This document shows positions 9,894-20,699 of a DNA stretch of 64,000 bases, in pieces (position 1 is the stretch's first letter; each line of letters begins with the position of its first letter). This DNA is from Pectinophora gossypiella. Taxonomy: Eukaryota > Arthropoda > Insecta > Lepidoptera > Gelechiidae. The notes beneath the pieces are model-generated. The model was not told where the DNA came from and made no database searches. It saw only the letters and a program-made list of their open reading frames with translations. Where the stretch lies: contig NC_065404.1 in NCBI RefSeq assembly GCF_024362695.1, forward strand, positions 5,372,604 to 5,436,603. Reading direction: 5' to 3'. The position numbers were made by a program, and so were the translations under genes.

Positions 9894-10073
9894 CTTCCAA
9901 AAGCCGCCGGAGCTCTTCAACGGCAGGCTTGACAACATCAGGCGTCTCGCGCAGTTCGCGGCGCGCGATCTCCCGCACCGACTCGCTTGGCTCATCCAGC
10001 TCAAACTGCAGCACGAAGTCACCTAGCTGCACTGCCGGCAGCTTGTCCACGTCCGACAACATGTGCTGCGATA
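9894..10073 (-). CDS. CRAL-TRIO protein, core exon 2
   Basis: A 180-bp exon flanked by a good acceptor (pyrimidine-rich, ending TTCTTCTGCAG, just above 10073) and a donor (GTATGG, 9893 downward). It encodes residues 20-79, including LPAVQLGDFVLQFELDEPSE and RELRETPDVVKPAVEELRRL, which is the charged helical N-terminal CRAL-TRIO region of insect alpha-tocopherol-transfer-like proteins. It starts in phase 1 (TA completes the split codon) and ends in phase 1 (one G). GC content is far above the flanks, as expected for coding DNA in this setting. The internal Met (24th residue) could serve as a start if an upstream exon were non-coding. Confidence 0.9.
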
Positions 10074-10689
10074 CTGCAGAAGAACGAGAAACCATTTTAC
10101 CACAGTTGAACAGCCACCGAGAAATGGTAAAGGAAACTATGTAAAAGAATGACCGGTTGATGTATTTCGGGATAGTAGGATGAACTGGTGTTGGGGCGAG
10201 GAATCTGGGTTTGCAGAAAGATGACATAAGCTTAAGAAGTGTATGCCCCAATGCGAGGCACAGACCTCTTATCATTATGGAATGTAGGTAAAATAGAAAT
10301 AATACTTATTTTAACTATATATATTCGAGCCATCTCCACTCAAATGTCCAAAAGGATGTTAAAGTATGCAGTACGTTCAGTAATCCATTAGAATAGCATT
10401 ATTTCCAATATTTTGGTAATAATTGGTGTCTCTTAAAACTTTTATCTGCCGAACTAAAGTATTTGCAGAAATGACGAACATATATTTAAAGTTCAAGTAA
10501 GAAAAACATCGTGTTTTTTATAGTTATCGAGGTATTTCCGAATAGTTTGTTTACTTCTTAGAGATTGACGTGTGTCATTTGGCATCTGACAAGTACTTTT
10601 GTTCGTGCCTCGTAGGATGAAGCCATACATTTAAATAAAAAGAAGAAATACAGTAAAAAAGTTCGGATGATGGATGTAAAGAACAACAC
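10074..10689. other. Intron 1 sequence
   Basis: The acceptor tract of exon 9894-10073 lies at its left end. Nothing else recognised. Confidence 0.5.
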
Positions 10690-10800
10690 CATAACTAATC
10701 AAATCAGCTACTTTCTACTAAACGTCAAAACACTAAATTACTATGGAGTTAGCATGAAAAAGTAACCTGCGACGTCTAGAAATCCGTGAAAAAAGTAAAA
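10690..10800 (+). repeat. Unclassified repeat P
   Basis: Matches 46037-46150: CTACTAAACGTCAAAACAC, ATGAAAAAGTAACCTG, GACGTCTAGAAA. Confidence 0.65.
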
Positions 10801-11669
10801 TAGAAAACTTTTTGTTACCTTATCATCTGTCTTTATTTAGTAATCAGAAACTCATAATTTATAATAAAATTTGACCTAGGTAACTAACTACCCAATTGGA
10901 TTTTTAGATTAATGACGGAGAACGGAGGAATTCATCAATAAAGAAAGTGTGTATGAAATAAGAATGATTGGGAATTACTCCCGACAACTTAATGGTTATC
11001 GGCGATAACTTACATCGCCAACCTGATAACTGACTCAATTTATACGGATAAATCTTGGTCTACCCTCGAAATGATTATATTAGTAGGTAAACTTGATAAC
11101 AGAGAAATACCTAATTGTGATGAGAGTAATGATGTTAATTTCCCAATACGTATCTATTGGATAGCAATATGTATGATTCATTTATTGTTCTTTAATTGAC
11201 ACGAGAATTTAAATGACGTAAGTAAAATCCAAAATTTCAAGTCAAAGGTTTTTCCAGTTTCTTCTCATTGAAATAAAGAAAACACAAAAGCAGATAAAGT
11301 CTTATGTTCCTGATTAAACGCGTAAGAACCCAGCATTAGTGTTTTAGTGATTATAATAAGGATAAGAGTATAATGAAAGCAGTGACTATACAGTCATTTA
11401 CAAGTGTTATGTATGATTGTCTAGTTTTAAAAGTGATTAGGAACATGTATTGCCTTTGTTTCTCAGAGAAAAATAATGATATATCCTCTACTATGTTTAG
11501 AAGATGACCCGTTTTATAAGTACTACCTTTAAGGTGCATTTAATACTTACTCACAATATTTTATTTGCACAATAAAATTGATAGTTGACTACATTGTACT
11601 TTTATAGTCAGCACAAATTAAGCTCATTTTATTTTACTACACTGTTATAATGTAATCTGGTAATATATA
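10801..11669. other. AT-rich intron 1 sequence
   Basis: No exon, gene fragment or matched repeat recognised. Confidence 0.5.
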
Positions 11670-11826
11670 CAGGGTGTTAGTGACATCGTAACGAAAACTT
11701 TTAATGATGATTCAGGCCATGATTCTGAATTGATATTAAGTGGAATTTTCCGTTGCAAAAGTATGGAACTCAGAATCATGGTCTGAATCATCCTCGTCAG
11801 TATTCGTTACGGTGTCACAAACACCC
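11670..11826. mobile_element. Palindromic MITE family O, copy 1
   Basis: Starts CAGGGTGTTAGTGACATCGT and ends with the complement (ACGGTGTCACAAACACCC). Inner segments GATTCTGA and TCAGAATC also pair. The left flank is TA, and copy 2 has TA on its right, compatible with a Tc1/mariner-type target. Confidence 0.88.
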
Positions 11827-11867
11827 ATACCTACTTGTATGGCTATGGCTACCTATATATTATTGTG

Positions 11868-12081
11868 CGGGGTGTAAGTGACATCGTAACGAATAATGAA
11901 AGGGATGATTCAGCTCATTATTCTGAGTTAATATCAAGTGGAATTTTCCATCGCAAAAGTATAGAATTGAAAATAATTAAAAAAAACTAAAAAATAAACA
12001 TGAATTTTGCGACGGAAAATTCCACTTCATATTAACTCAGAATCATGGTCCAGTATTCGTTACGATGTCATTAACACCCTG
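11868..12081. mobile_element. Palindromic MITE family O, copy 2
   Basis: 214 bp, foldback over most of its length: TTTTCCATCGCAAAAGTA on the left pairs with TTTTGCGACGGAAAATTCC on the right, with an A-rich centre. Ends in ATTAACACCCTG followed by TA. Lies 41 bp from copy 1 in the same arrangement. Confidence 0.9.
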
Positions 12082-12579
12082 TATGTACGTATTAGTGTCT
12101 ACCTTTTACCTTTGAACCGCTAACCTTGATTTATAGAAAAAACAAACATAATAATACGTGTTTTATTGAGTTCATCATGCGAATAAATGATGCAATTGAA
12201 ACAGGACATAATTTTGAACGATAATTGTGTATTGTTGTACATTATAAGTATCATGTAGATACGTGACGTTATCACCTGTTACTTTCGTGTTCATCCAAGT
12301 TGTTGGACTAAAGCAAAGAAAACCACAAGTATGACTATGTCGAATCTCTAGCTAGAGTACGCACAAAAGAAGTCCCGTGGACTTAAATAAATTAAATAAT
12401 TTTATTTCAGGCATGTAACCATATTTACATTAGCAATTATAAAATTAAAATTCAAATTCAAAAATCAATAAAACAAAATAGTAAAATTAAGTTAAAACTA
12501 AATCAAATTAGAAAAATACTCAAATAAAATTATTTACTGATTAAATTATTTATTAATATATTGTTATTTATATGAAACT
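12082..12579. other. AT-rich intron 1 sequence
   Basis: Very A/T-rich from 12380 to 12560. No gene or repeat assigned. Confidence 0.5.
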
Positions 12580-13090
12580 AATGAGGGACTATCCATGCTA
12601 CGTTTACCAAATATAAACGGCGCTGTAAAGAGTTGCCTTCATTTAACATTCTAATATCGTGAACTTCTAGTATCGTGACTTATATATCGTTCATCTCCTT
12701 TTTGGGTACAAATGATGACCCTTGTTATTATACCCAGGTACAACACATCTTCCACCCATTATTATTCTGATCAATATAAAGAGAAGCAATATAGGTAACA
12801 ACATAATTCTATACCATATTTGATCCAAATATCAAGCAACAATTATTTTTATATATGCCTCTGCCATTGCATTATATATATTTTAATTATGTACGGTTAT
12901 AAGCAATATCATGTACCCAGTTTAGAACCCTGTCGCACTATTATATTTGGCATTTAATGAGACTTACAGTTTAATTTGTCAAAAAAGGTAATGTGACATG
13001 GTTTCAAAGTGTGAAATAGGTAATTATCACGTTAAATCTATACAACGCAATGTATATTTTTTGAGGAACGAGGCTTGGTAAGTTCTTAAT
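12580..13090. mobile_element. Foldback MITE family N, copy 1 with nested MITE E
   Basis: Left end AATGAGGGACTATCCATGCT and right end (reverse) with GAGGAACGAGGCTTGG and GTTCTTAATT are complementary. Inner marker TATTATTCTGATCAATATAA. The right arm is interrupted at 12896-13016 by MITE E; the intact order is shown by 18740-18841. Confidence 0.8.
12896..13016 (+). mobile_element. MITE E nested in MITE N
   Basis: AAGCAATATCATGTACCCAG ... TGACATGGTTTCAAAGTGTG. It splits the N sequence between AATTATGTAC and AATAGGTAATTATCACG, so E is younger than this N copy. Confidence 0.78.
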
Positions 13091-13296
13091 TGACAAGTCA
13101 ATAATTTTAATAATGTTATGCTGATATTGCGACACTAGCGCCGTGGCACCGGAACTTCTTTCACGGACTTTTACCTACTTCGTGCTTGAACGCGAAGAGG
13201 CCGGTGTTTATCTATGTGCTTGAAGAAATACTTATAAAGGCAATAACTCACTAGTCCGCTGTTCCCGATTACTACTTACTGATATAACTTTGTAGT

Positions 13297-13403
13297 CGTT
13301 ACATGAGCCTGAGTCAGGGACCTTTGCCGTGTCAGTAATAACCCTGATACTTCACGTTGGTATTCCACCTCACAACCCACACGATAAGAAGTAGAAGAAT
13401 AAC
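13297..13403 (+). mobile_element. SINE A tail
   Basis: TAGTCGTTACATGAGCC, a diverged AGGGACCTTTGCCG, then TTGGTATTCCACCTCACAAC and CACACGATAAGAAGTAG. Confidence 0.82.
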
Positions 13404-13454
13404 TCACTTCTTCCGTTCTACTTCTCTTTCTCATGTCTCTAATACCCCACAACT

Positions 13455-13512
13455 ACTACTCCCACTCCCACTCCCGCTCCCACTCCCACTCCCACTCCCC
13501 ACTACCACTATT
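13455..13512 (+). repeat. Hexanucleotide (CCCACT)n microsatellite
   Basis: About eight units of CCCACT with single-base variants, followed by an ACTACT/ACC-rich stretch. Confidence 0.9.
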
Positions 13513-13520
13513 ACTACTAC

Positions 13521-14329
13521 CTCTACTGTTTCTTGTTTATCAATGTATCGTGTACATAAATATAATAACTGTAAAATGCATTTACATAAGACCTTAATAA
13601 ATGCCTAATTAACATCATTCATGTCGACATTGTAAACTAAAGTTTGCTAGACGAAAATACCTACCACGTAGGTGCAACAATTACTTTTTGCAATCATATT
13701 CAAACGCGTTTGACCTTTGAAACATTGTAATTACACAAAAAATAAAAATTTAGAACTATTTTTAGCCATTTAAATTTTTTGCCTATTAGTCTAAATTCGG
13801 CCTTCATATTTTACTATAGTAACAGATAGGTAAAGTTAGTTAATGGTACTAATTCCTGTAGACACCATCTAATTTTATTGTCAGTTTCTTATCTTACAGG
13901 AATTAACACCAATGTTTCTGTAATATAATATGTGTAGGTCCATACCTTCGTAGTAGGATTAATAATTTATCATTATTATTACATTGTTGTACTTATACCT
14001 AAAAGATTTGTCTATAACCTGCTTATGTTACAAAACTTGACATACTATAAAACTAGGTTTTTTTGTTGAACACGGGTGAATAATCTTATAATTGATTTTA
14101 GGTCGAGTTTCGTAAACAAACCGGCTTTTCTGTTTTGCATTGAGTTTTTGGCGTGAATGGAATATGAATGTGAAACCTATAAAACATCGGTCAGTGATGG
14201 AGTACCACTGGCCTATCACTTAATATCTATAGGTACGTAAGACAGTTAGTAAATAGCGTAATTTTAGTTGATTTCAATTTACACTTGCAATGTGCGGAAG
14301 TTAACTTTCGTTTTCATATAGCATTTTCT
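13521..14329. other. Intron 1 sequence
   Basis: No exon or repeat family assigned. Confidence 0.45.
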
Positions 14330-14385
14330 CATCAACCCTGCTGTCAGGGTCGCCAAAGGACTCTGACGTGGCTTATACATACAAC
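14330..14385 (-). mobile_element. SINE A tail fragment
   Basis: CATCAACCCTGCTGTCAGGG and CGCCAAAGGACTCTGAC match the reverse of the SINE A tail. Short and diverged. Confidence 0.55.
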
Positions 14386-14499
14386 TAAATTACTTAGGTA
14401 AATAGTAGGGAGCCACCGCTGAACGTCATCGGATGATCAGTCTGTCCTAACACTCCTAAACAACGCCTAAAAAGTATTTTTTGTGATTATATCCCCACA

Positions 14500-14572
14500 G
14501 GTATTCGAATCCGCGACTACCGAATTGTGAACCCCACTTTCAACCACTGGACCAGCACGGCCGTCTTTCCTA
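14500..14572 (-). mobile_element. tRNA-derived SINE head, separate family
   Basis: In reverse: A-box-like TGGTCCAGTGGTTGAAAG and B-box-like GGATTCGAATACC, 5' start CGGCCGTGC. Not a functional tRNA: no cloverleaf acceptor pairing is evident. Confidence 0.6.
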
Positions 14573-14605
14573 ATGTCAGATACAAGTTCTGGTGGCAAGT
14601 TGTCT

Positions 14606-14870
14606 CTCAGAGTAGTAATATAGACCATTACATTAGATATCTGACCATTACGTCTGGGTCAGACCCCGGACACTTCATACAAACAAACCTCCTTTTACAC
14701 AGACACTACACATTGTCATTATCGTACACGCGCATCTGTGTGTGTGACGTCTGACACCATTATGATTCAAGTCTAAACTATGTTCGATGGGGGGTGAGGT
14801 AAACCTATCTCAGCCGCTGGTGGGGAGCGGAGAGTTGCCATTCTATTCGTAGTATTATTCCTTATTTCTA
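14606..14870 (+). repeat. Unclassified repeat U
   Basis: Shares with 33768-33985 the blocks CCCCGGACACTTCATACAAA, ATTATCGTACACGCGCATCT, GATTCAAGTCTAAACTATGT and GGTGGGGAGCGGAGAGTTGC. Non-coding. Confidence 0.75.
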
Positions 14871-15058
14871 TGTCTTGTTATCTGCCATCTACTGAGATGC
14901 GTTGCGTAAGGTAACTAAGTAGGTAACCAACTATTGAGTTACTGGTGCTCGTAGGCCACTGATCTAAGCCGATATAGGCAATATAGGTATTGTCTATAAG
15001 GCTATAAGTGTGTGATAGGTACAGCCTAAAGGATATGTAGGAAAACCTATAACAATAC

Positions 15059-15304
15059 AAGGTGTTAGTGACATCAAATAATTTGACTCTTAGTGTAATT
15101 TCCTATTGGAAAATTCATGAACATTTTATATTTCATATTAACTGCGGCACCCATATACCTTTATGTTTTCCAACAAAATATTAATGTTATGTGTGTATAT
15201 TTTAATGTTGTAAATGTATATGTGTGTCGTAGATTTTACCTAAATAAACTTTTTTATTATTATTATTATTAACTCAGAATCATGGTCTAAATCATCCCCT
15301 CAGT
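15059..15304. mobile_element. Palindromic MITE O, copy 3, interrupted
   Basis: Left arm GGTGTTAGTGACATC ... CATATTAACT; right arm resumes AACTCAGAATCATGGTCTAA. A 123-bp retroposon sits between them. The terminal right end is replaced by a SINE A tail. Confidence 0.82.
15144..15266 (+). mobile_element. Small retroposon nested in MITE O
   Basis: 123 bp from GCGGCACCCATATACC to AATAAACTTTTTTATTATT, flanked by the 8-bp duplication TATTAACT (15136-15143 and 15267-15274). The AATAAA plus (TTA)n tail suggests a 5'-truncated LINE end. Confidence 0.8.
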
Positions 15305-15435
15305 AAGTATGTAGACGTTACACGAGTCACAGTCGCAATTACAGTAGGGGCGTTTGGCGATCCACAATAGTAACCCGAAAGTGGCTTGATGAAATCGGTC
15401 GTTTACCTCACAACCCACACGATAGAAGAAGTAGA
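15305..15435 (+). mobile_element. SINE A tail
   Basis: TAGACGTTACACGAGTCAC, GGGCGTTTGGCGA, CAATAGTAACCC, then CCTCACAACCCACACGATAG. Diverged. Confidence 0.75.
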
Positions 15436-16162
15436 GAATCGAACCTTATAAACACCAATAGTAGGTATCTACAATGATAATTTGCACGCAGCGTTGAAAT
15501 ACTCGTAAAGTATATTGACTTAATCAAAGCATCTTTTAATACACATAACAGATCCATAACCATAATAACAACGCAGTTACCTAACTGTGTGGGTGTAAAG
15601 TGAAGATATAACCCGGCAATATTCTGTTGTTAAATTAAAATGTAATGCGGTGAGATAATGACACCAGTTGATGATGGTAATTCCAAAACAAATCAATTTA
15701 TGTTTCCGCAATACAGTCACTTCAGAAGACGGGTGTGATGATTTTTTGACATCGCTAATGTCGCTAACTGACGTATCTGAAATTTTTGGCGAATCTGGGA
15801 GGTTAAAAAGGCCACATCGAAGCAACTCGTCTAGTCTGAGCCCTAGGGAAAAATATAGAAAAGCTTTTATCACGGAAATCGGCCCCTAAGGAGACGAAAA
15901 GGGGATGGAAAATACGTGCCGCACGAGACAACCGAAATCCACGTCAAAAAAGGTCCGCAACCGGTTATACGTATTGGGCTCTATATGAGATCACCAGATA
16001 GACCATGGACCTTAAATGATCTTGAATTGTAAACGGGTTTAATTATACCTACATTTCAATCAATTAACGCTTCCGATTACCCACTATTATTTATTTATTA
16101 AGAACGTTTCTTCATCCTTGTTATTAGGCAGCCAAATCACTAAATTGTATAAACAATATTTT
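15436..16162. other. Intron 1 sequence with an unidentified open frame
   Basis: A plus-strand frame (15668-15889) is Ser-rich near its end (RPHRSNSSSLSPREKYRK) with no family I recognise and no splice context. Left uncalled. Confidence 0.35.
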
Positions 16163-16350
16163 TGTTTTTTTTTAAAGAACGTTTAGGGCCCTGTGCCGAA
16201 GTTTTTCTTGCAGCTTTTCCCCGGCTATGCAGATTGTGAGAAGCTGCCATAGTTTTATGCGGATGAGACGTTCGTTGTGTAAAAAATGACTGATGTAGAA
16301 AATGAATTACCTACTGAATAAAGATATTCTTGAATTTGAATTTGGAAAAC
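16163..16350 (+). mobile_element. LINE 3'-end family M
   Basis: AAGAACGTTTAGGGCCCTGT, TTCTTGCAGCTTTTCCCCGG, GCGGATGAGACGTTCG, then AATAAAGATATTCTTGAATT and a TTGAAT-type tail. Other copies: 25172-25355 and 54362-54545 (reverse). Confidence 0.82.
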
Positions 16351-16599
16351 TGTTGTTTTTTTTTCATAATATATTTAATGTGGTTATACATACCACAAAG
16401 ACTACTGGGAATAGGTCAAACTGAAAAGTAATTTATGTTTATAACATAACATGAGCTCACGACTATAAACAACCTTATTAGAGTGGTCAGAGGTACCTAC
16501 TCGTGAACTTTTGCCCTACGTTCTGTTCTACCCACACCTCACCGAGCTAGCAAAAAATATTAAAAAAAAACTTAAAATTGATTTGATTTGATTTGTATA

Positions 16600-16712
16600 T
16601 TGGTTGTAACATAAAGCTCAGTGAAGCGTGGATATTCAGTTCATCTGCGATGGATGTACCTCTAGCTAGCCCACTTGGGAATAAAGTCGTGTTATTATGT
16701 TGTGTTATGAAA
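16600..16712 (+). mobile_element. Repeat family I
   Basis: AAAGCTCAGTGAAGCG, TCATCTGCGATGGATGTACC, CCACTTGGGAATAAAGTCGTG. Preceded by a short TTTGA microsatellite near 16579. Confidence 0.7.
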
Positions 16713-17457
16713 GGCAGAAATCCTACCTACAATACAAAACTTAACAATACTTACTAGTATATGGGTTACTCTCGAGAACCGCAATGGACTTTACATGACC
16801 TCATTTTTCTAAGGATAAGATTGGGTGTAAATGGTATCCGAGACAAAATGGTCGATTTTAAGTATAAATCAAAAGTCTGCATTTACATTTAAGCACTTCT
16901 AGTTTAAGAATAAGTAAAAAGTACTGGGGTTCAAAACACTGTCTCCGGATATGAGGGTAACGAAATATACAGATCGGCGGGGAATCCTTTCACGGTTAAA
17001 AATCGGATGATAAAAATTTTGGGATGATATAAGCTTTTTAATGGAAAGAGGAAGGGGAGGACTTTGTCAAACAGTGGGATCTTGTAGGCTAGATTAGATT
17101 AGATAAGATTTTTATAGTAAAAAGTATTTTTTTCAGTAAAAAGCTAACACCGAACGCAACATCACCTTTTGTCGTTGGTATATGCAGTTACGCATTCCCA
17201 CAGTCACTGGGGTGACAACGGGGGACGTGGGACTCCGGATTTGTCCGCCTATCCACTAAAACCCAACGGTGTACCTGCTTGCTCCAATTGGTGGGACACG
17301 GGAGCGCGCAAACATTCGCTTGTAAACGTAATCTCACCCTACCTCAACTTCTTGCAAAATCTGTTTTGCAACACCTACAGAAGATTATTGTATACCTCAC
17401 AATAGCATTCCATTCATTTGATATAGGACATTAATGTATAAGGTTTAAAGTACTTAC
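16713..17457. other. Intron 1 sequence
   Basis: A plus-strand open frame at 17169-17405 lies in a moderately GC-rich patch resembling LINE 3' UTR material, but I cannot assign it. Confidence 0.4.
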
Positions 17458-17467
17458 ATTTCCCCAT
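17458..17467 (-). CDS. Possible alternative first exon (Met-Gly-Lys plus one base)
   Basis: ATG GGG AAA T followed directly by a strong donor (GTAAGTAC, 17457 downward). It ends in phase 1, the phase needed by the exon at 9894-10073; the spliced codon would be Leu. It lies just downstream, on the minus strand, of a GC-rich block with a TATA-like motif. Only ten coding bases, so this rests on position, phase and promoter context, not on protein similarity. Confidence 0.33.
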
Positions 17468-17600
17468 GATAATGCGAATTATAAATTACAAATATTATAA
17501 AGAACACGGAAGCACGTTTTCCACTGATCGCGCGATGAAAGATCGCGCGAGACTGCGCGTGCGACACTACCTCGGGATTTATATTACATACGCGGCGCCA
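17468..17600 (-). promoter_or_regulatory. GC-rich TATA-containing promoter candidate
   Basis: Minus-strand TATAAAT at 17577-17583, then a CAGT initiator-like site about 28 bases downstream inside a run of CGCGCG-type sequence (17525-17570), leading to the short ATG exon at 17467. The composition contrasts sharply with the AT-rich surroundings and no repeat copy elsewhere in the window matches it. Confidence 0.35.
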
Positions 17601-18193
17601 GATGAGCTAGCATAACATTACCTACATTTTGTATACTTAATTATTAATTAGTGATCTATCGATCGTATTCGGTTTGGTGACGTGTTAAATGAGCACGTGA
17701 TTATAATGTATCTCGAATAATATGAACGTGTTATTTGTATTATTCATTCCGTATTTACATTTTGTTTTTCTCGTAAATTACGGTAAAGACTGATTTATTA
17801 ATATATTAATAAATTATAATTATATTTGTGGACAAAATGTAAATATATATATATATATATCGGAAAACTTTTATTTCACACTGTTTTCCCAGATTGAAAA
17901 ACAAAATTTTTAAAATTCTAGCACTTTTCGAACCAAATGTACACGTACCATAGGTACACACAGTATTTTTCTAAGTAGTAAGTAATTAGGTACCTAATTT
18001 ATTGCTTTTTATGAAAATCACACGTTCAAAAATCTTGATTTACGTACTTATTTACTTTCTGACCTATCATCGTGTGCTGACTGTATATAATTATGAACTA
18101 AAATATCCAAATTCTTTGGATAAAATTGCTTCAACAAATTATGTTACAATAAAAAATCCAAGAATTAGGTACTTAACAATGATATTCGGCTCT
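17601..18193. other. AT-rich intron 1 sequence with a short (TA)n
   Basis: (TA)n at about 17846-17861. No exon or repeat family assigned. Confidence 0.5.
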
Positions 18194-18841
18194 AATGAAG
18201 GACTTTCCAGGCTACGCTCCTCAAAAATAACGCAGATGGCGCTGTACAGATTTTTCTTAGTTTAACCTTCTAGTTTCATGGATAACAGACATATGCATGT
18301 TTTATCTTTGTTTTTGGGAAAAAATTATGCCCCTTTTTATTACACTCATTATTCATCATCATCATCAGCCCATTAACGTCCCCACTGCTGGAGCACGGGC
18401 CTTCCCTATGGATGGATAGGAAGATCGGGCCTTGAACCATCACGAGGGCCCAGTGCGGATTGATGGTTATTAACGACTGCTAATGCAGCCGGGACCAACG
18501 TCTTAACGTGCCTTCCGAAGCACGGAGGAGCTCGAGATGAAAACTTTTTTTTTCTTTTTTGTGGTCACCCATCCTATGACCGGCCTTTGCGAAAGTTGCT
18601 TAACTTCAACAATCGCAGACCGAGCGCGTTTACTACTGCGCCACCGAGCTCCTCAACTCATTATTATTCTGGTCCAAATATCAAGCAACAATTATTTTTA
18701 TGTATGCTTCTGCCATTACATTGTTTTTTTTTTTAATAATTATGTACCCGAGTAATGAGAAAATAGGTAATTTTATACGTTAAAGCTGTACAACGCCATC
18801 TACATTGCTCCTGGTGAACATAGCTTGGGAAGTCCCTAATT
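18194..18841. mobile_element. Foldback MITE N, copy 2, split by SINE C
   Basis: Left arm AATGAAGGACTTTCCAGGCT with AGATGGCGCTGTACAGATTT; right arm ends in reverse with CAACGCCATCTACATTG and GGGAAGTCCCTAATT. SINE C occupies 18354-18655. Confidence 0.88.
18354..18655 (-). mobile_element. SINE C, full length, with 10-bp duplication
   Basis: Inserted in MITE N and flanked by ACTCATTATT (18344-18353 and 18656-18665). Reading minus: A-box-like head (GAGCTCGGTGGCGCAG), 5S-rRNA-like segment (GAAGTTAAGCAAC, GGATGGGTGA), shared SINE core (GTGCTTCGGAAGGCACGTTA), and a tail ending GGGCTGATGATGATGATG. Confidence 0.95.
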
Positions 18842-19159
18842 ACGTATAATATAGGTACTTATCTAAATTTTGCCTATTTCTGCTCTGTGACGTCTTGCTG
18901 TCGATCCACTGCTGTATCGCAGCAGCGGAACCAGTTTGCTTCCCTGCCGTTCAATAACCCGATCAAAATCCACGATGACGCAATAAATAATCATAATTTA
19001 TTATACTAATATATACTTCTCATAAAAAAATAAATCAAAACATCTCGCAAGTTTATGTGTTTCTTAGGGATTATGAGAAAAATATCAAATATATATAAAC
19101 TTGTTAGGGCTTCCCTGAAAATAATCAGAGGATACCTGTGACGAGAATCCCTCGCTCGT

Positions 19160-19755
19160 CCAACGTTAATTTAAATTAATCTAATTTTATTTTAAGTTAT
19201 ATCTGTCATTTTCTAATCCATCGTAAAAGAAAACGGACGGGTAATCCACAAGCATAAAATTTATGGAACACACGTAAATTTTAAGCACAAATCTAAAACA
19301 ACCCTATAAAAATATATATTGGCTAATAACCCGACAGAATTAAGTTGACAGCACACGTCAAACGGTTTGCATACCAGCGAGATACCTTTTTGATTCGCCT
19401 GGGTTATTCTTTAATTTACTCATTCTTCATAAATTAAGAGCTGTCAATCATCAGCATTTTTAACGTCCGAAAAGGAAAGGGACGGATGATTGACAACTTT
19501 CAATGTTTCAATTTGAATGAGTAAATGAATTAATAACCCGAGCTAATCAACTAGTATCTCACTGGTTTGCAACCCGTTTGACGTGTGCTGTCAATTTCAT
19601 TCTATCGGGTTATTGGCCAATGTAAAATGTTTAGAGGGTTATTTTAGATTTCTGCCCTAAAATTGTGTGCCCCATAAATATGCCTAACGATTACCCGTTT
19701 CTTTTCTTTTCGGAGGTTAAGAAAATGACTTAAATTAAAAAAAAAGCCCGACGGA
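19160..19755. mobile_element. Large palindromic element X
   Basis: Two arms of about 280 bp. Left-arm markers AATAACCCGACAGAAT, TGACAGCACACGTCAAACGG and CCAGCGAGATACC reappear in reverse complement on the right (CCCGTTTGACGTGTGCTGTC, ATTCTATCGGGTTATTGG). The centre is AGCTGTCAATCATC/GATGATTGACAAC. No ORF. A partial copy is at 54083-54325. Confidence 0.88.
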
Positions 19756-19839
19756 AAAATCACGCTCTAAAAAGTATGAAACAGAAAAATTGGTTTATTT
19801 TGTCAGAAATTCTTCACAATAGTATGCGTAATAGTATGC

Positions 19840-20607
19840 GTGAATAATATCAGCTACGCTGACGATATGGTGCTGCTGAGCCCATCGATTGGTGCCCTCC
19901 GAAGACTCCTGAAAATTTGCGAGTCCTACGCGGTGGCTCATGGGCTCAAATATAAATGATTTTCAGACCGGATAACAATCGTTACACTTTGAGTCCGAAT
20001 TTCGTTTTATGTGGTACAGCTCTAAATCATGTTGAGCAATTTAAGTGTTTGGGCCACTGGGTCACCCAGGATCTTAAGGATAGGGTGGATATAGAGAGAG
20101 AGCGCAGGGCGCTGTCTGTCCGATGCAACATGTTGGCCCGCAGGTTTGCGCGGTGTACGGGGACTGTCAAAACTGCGCTATTTAAAGCGTACTGTCAGTC
20201 CTTTTACACCTGTAGCCTGTGGGTTAACTATACGCAGCGGACATACAGCGACAATATAAAATAACGCGTTCCGGGTGCTGATGGGACTGCCGCGCTACTG
20301 CAGTGCCTCCGCGATGTTTGCTGCGGCTAACACGGACGGATTTGCAGCCATCATGCGAAAGCGGTGCGCTTCCATCCTGCGCCGCACGCGCGACAGTCCC
20401 AACACCATCCTGCGCGCGCTAGTTGACCGGTGGGACTCTCCGATGCTGGCTCGCTGGATTCGGCTGCACGCAGTCGTATGATTGGCCGCCAGCGTCAGGG
20501 AGTCCATCCGGACTTGCCATTTTAATATATTTGTATGTTACTAACACTAGTTTTGTAAGCTTGCAATGGATGAGTCCGAAATAAATGATTATTATTATTA
20601 TTATTAT
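19840..20607 (+). pseudogene. LINE reverse transcriptase C-terminus, frameshifted
   Basis: Begins at the catalytic motif ISYADDMVLLSPSIGALRRL, then shifts frame at about 19956 into FRPDNNRYTL ... FKCLGHWVTQDLKDRVDIER, and again near 20262 into NAFRVLMGLPRYCSASAMF ... RALVDRWDSPMLARW. These are RT palm and thumb segments. The 3' UTR has AAATAAATG and a (TTA)n tail (20583-20607). At least two frameshifts; not functional. Confidence 0.88.
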
Positions 20608-20699
20608 AGTGACGTTTAGTAGAAAGCCGTGGTCGTATGCCGTGGGAAGCAAACTCTTAGGACAAATTGGCTTTATTTTTCTTTATTTTACTTGAAGTT

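Noticed and set aside
9754..10275. A single 173-codon protein on the minus strand
   Set aside because: Only 9894-10073 looks like coding sequence. The rest of the frame runs through splice sites into intron on both sides.
15668..15889. 73-codon plus-strand ORF with a Ser-rich end
   Set aside because: The minus strand is also open here, there is no splice context and no recognised domain. May be a transposon remnant.
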